Made by a program: the position numbers and the translations under genes | Origin: Bacteroidota bacterium | GTDB taxonomy: Bacteria > Bacteroidota > Kryptoniia > Kryptoniales > JAKASW01 | DNA length: 6,854 bases | Direction: 5' to 3' | Assembly: GCA_021785235.1 (NCBI GenBank) | Contig: JAJYGB010000052.1 | Span: 1-6,854, forward strand | Shown: positions 4,871 to 6,854 of the stretch, in pieces | How the letters are laid out: each line of letters begins with the position of its first letter | Position numbering within the stretch: position 1 is the first letter of the stretch | Notes under the pieces: model-generated | The model's input: the letters and a program-made list of their open reading frames with translations, nothing else | What the model was told of the DNA's origin: nothing | Database searches by the model: none

Positions 4871-6854
4871 TTGAAGTCGAAACGGTTTGTCCTGGCGATT
4901 TGGGCACTTGATACCGCTGTTTATGCGGTTTGTCTTCTTGGCCTTTGGCAGGTTAATGAAAAGGCCGGGCTCCCTTTCACTGTCTTAACGCCGAAAAACG
5001 GGACGTTCGAAGTGGCCGGGACACCGCGGTCGGACACACCTCTGGTTGAACCGGGCGACAGGATCGTCACATTCGAGGGAAAAGATCTTAATTCGCTTGA
5101 AGACCTGGAATTCCTGTTAGACGGTATGAGGGTGGACGATGCTCTTACTTTCCGGATAGAAAACAGTGCCGGCGGTACGGATGTCAGTGTCAGACTCGTG
5201 CACGCTTACAGCTCGGCTTATGTAGTAGTCGCGTGGTTTGTGGGAACGCTTTTCTTTTTATCGGGCGTGATCGTCTTTTCCAGAAGAAAGGATGATGTGG
5301 CGGCGCAGGTGTACCACTTCGGGGCAGTAGCCGTCGCTTGTGTGATCATGGCAACATGGGGTTGCTACGCCGTGCAGCCGGTTGGTATCGGCCAGTTCGT
5401 TAGGGCGGTTTTCTCGACGGCTTATGCCTTCGTTCCGGCTCTTTTCGTGCACTTCAGTCTTGTCTTCCCATCGCGCAGGCGATCCGCCGTCAGCGGATCC
5501 GAATATCTCTTATATGTCATTGCCGCGTTCCTTTCGGTCATCATGGCTTTCATGTTCGTCAGGTCGACACTCCCGCCCTCAATCCGATGGTTCCATTCCT
5601 TCCTGGCCGTCTTCAACGTGACAAGATGGTTTTATGTCGCATGTGTAGTCTTGTCGGTTGCACTTTTCGTCCGTTCATATCGTTCGGCGACTGAGGAGAT
5701 GGAAAGGCGGAAACTGAGGTGGATAATGCTCGGTTTGGCGATAAGCTCGCTGGGGTTCGTCAGCCTTTGGCAGATTCCCCAACTCCTCACCTCCCGCGGC
5801 TTAGTCAGGGAAGAAATCGTGGTATTGTTGTCGGCTGTGACACCGGTGGCGTTCACAGTGGCCATTGTGAAATATCATGTTCTGAACATCGACTACCTTT
5901 TCAACCGGAGTACTGTCTACGTGATGATGCTGGTGATACTGTTGTCGGTGTACGCGCTGATAGTCGGGGCCGCGGCGGCGTTTGTCGGCAGTTTCACGGT
6001 GACCAAGTCCATCGCAGCCTCGGCCGCAGCGGCGGTCGCGGTCGCTGTCCTGTTTGAGCCCGTTCGCAGGAGAGTACAGCTTTTCGTCGATAAGAATTTT
6101 TTCCGGGTGAGATATGACATGCGTGAAATAGAGAAGGAGTTCACCGAGGAAATAAAGAAGTGCTTTGTCGTCAACGAAGTCGCGGAGCTGGCGGTCAGGA
6201 CCGTGACGGCGGCCATACCAGTCGAAAGGATCGGATACTTTTCGTTTGATGAAAACGGCCCACGCCTCCGATTGCTCGCGCATCGGGGTTTCGAGTTGCT
6301 CGAGTCCCGCTCCCTGCGATTTGACATTGAACATCTGAAGAGTGATTTGTCCCTGCCTGTGGCGCTTGAAGGGAGGGTCGAACCGGGAGCGAATTATGAG
6401 AAGGGAGACACCGGCGTCTTCAGGCGCTGGGGGGTGAGTGTGGTTTTCGGCGCCAAATCGGAGGAAGGCGGAATTCTTAGCCTTCTTGCGCTCGGTCCGA
6501 AGAAATCCGGCACCCGATACAGCGTGGAGGATATTGATCTCCTCAACTTTATCTCAATCAATTCGGGCCTCGCTCATGAGAGGATACTCCTTCAGAAACG
6601 ACTTACGTTTGAACATGAAGAAAGAGAGCGGCTGGAAGAAATCAGCCGGATGAAGACATACTTCGTGTCGAGCGTATCCCATGATCTGAAGACTCCACTT
6701 ACGACGATAAGGATGTACACCGAAGCGTTGAAAGAGGGGAGGAAGTTCCCGGCTTCCCGGTTTCAAAACTATCTTGACACGATTCACGGCGAATCGAGAA
6801 GGTTGACGCGGCTGCTCGACAATGTACTTGACGTCGCGAAGGCGGACCGCGGAA
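4871..6854 (+). CDS. Membrane sensor histidine kinase, ComP-like sensor half, 3' partial
   Basis: 661 codons are visible with no stop; the gene runs off the window. TM1 is at about 5-26. Residues about 35-112 form a PDZ-like domain outside the membrane, with LVEPGDRIVTFEGKDLNSLE at its core. About nine more hydrophobic segments follow (near 116-136, 145-165, 177-199, 211-231, 241-267, 283-303, 315-337, 348-375, 378-395). Then come FEPVRRRVQLFVDKNFFRVRYD (395-416 region), a GAF-like domain (about 425-575), a short coiled coil and a HisKA helix pair with SVSHDLKTPL; H604 is the predicted phospho-acceptor. The ATP-binding domain lies beyond the edge. The protein should autophosphorylate and pass phosphate to a response regulator not seen here. 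TM-PDZ-polytopic-GAF order is that of Bacillus ComP, but ComP uses the HisKA_3 type H box. The ligand is unknown. Confidence 0.93.
   Translation, partial: MKSKRFVLAIWALDTAVYAVCLLGLWQVNEKAGLPFTVLTPKNGTFEVAGTPRSDTPLVEPGDRIVTFEGKDLNSLEDLEFLLDGMRVDDALTFRIENSAGGTDVSVRLVHAYSSAYVVVAWFVGTLFFLSGVIVFSRRKDDVAAQVYHFGAVAVACVIMATWGCYAVQPVGIGQFVRAVFSTAYAFVPALFVHFSLVFPSRRRSAVSGSEYLLYVIAAFLSVIMAFMFVRSTLPPSIRWFHSFLAVFNVTRWFYVACVVLSVALFVRSYRSATEEMERRKLRWIMLGLAISSLGFVSLWQIPQLLTSRGLVREEIVVLLSAVTPVAFTVAIVKYHVLNIDYLFNRSTVYVMMLVILLSVYALIVGAAAAFVGSFTVTKSIAASAAAAVAVAVLFEPVRRRVQLFVDKNFFRVRYDMREIEKEFTEEIKKCFVVNEVAELAVRTVTAAIPVERIGYFSFDENGPRLRLLAHRGFELLESRSLRFDIEHLKSDLSLPVALEGRVEPGANYEKGDTGVFRRWGVSVVFGAKSEEGGILSLLALGPKKSGTRYSVEDIDLLNFISINSGLAHERILLQKRLTFEHEERERLEEISRMKTYFVSSVSHDLKTPLTTIRMYTEALKEGRKFPASRFQNYLDTIHGESRRLTRLLDNVLDVAKADRG

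Noticed and set aside
5801..6334. Minus-strand open frame (177 codons) within the kinase gene
   Set aside because: The plus frame here encodes recognisable membrane segments and the start of the GAF-like domain; the reverse product is a His/Arg-rich low-quality sequence with no motif.

Overview
The window looks like chromosomal DNA of a free-living, Gram-negative-type bacterium. It has moderately high GC, a lipoprotein, an exported DUF3108 protein and a large membrane histidine kinase. A member of the Bacteroidota/Ignavibacteriota side of the FCB group would fit, but this is an impression from gene style; no rRNA or other marker is present to prove it.

Layout. (1) Positions 1-1046, plus strand: the last 46 codons of an unidentified gene, then after 9 nt a DUF3108 envelope protein, probably one transcript. 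(2) Positions 1106-3622, minus strand: hisS (histidyl-tRNA synthetase), followed 141 bp further on by a regulator that joins a short DksA/TraR-type zinc finger to an RsbU/SpoIIE-type PP2C phosphatase. This pair converges on the DUF3108 gene. (3) Positions 3623-3978: a divergent intergenic region with a 117-bp palindromic repeat element (E2). (4) Positions 3979-4401, plus strand: a small lipoprotein. (5) Positions 4402-4870: a second intergenic region with a 147-bp palindromic element (E1), then a good sigma70-type promoter and a leader hairpin. (6) Position 4871 to the window end, plus strand: a sensor histidine kinase with a TTG start, cut by the window edge after its phospho-acceptor helix.

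Function. The window mixes housekeeping (hisS) with envelope and signalling genes. The two signalling proteins are the most informative: a zinc-finger/PP2C phosphatase of the kind that feeds partner-switching control of a sigma factor, and a histidine kinase whose sensor half (TM, PDZ-like domain, polytopic bundle, GAF-like domain) resembles that of Bacillus ComP but carries a standard HisKA dimerisation helix. No partner (anti-sigma factor, STAS antagonist or response regulator) is visible here.

The least ordinary DNA feature is the pair of related palindromic elements on either side of the lipoprotein gene. They share the end motif AGTGRCTCRRTTTG and internal CGCAAAG/CGCAGAG heptamers. They look like non-coding, MITE- or REP-like mobile repeats. 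I found no CRISPR array, tRNA, rRNA or transposase gene.
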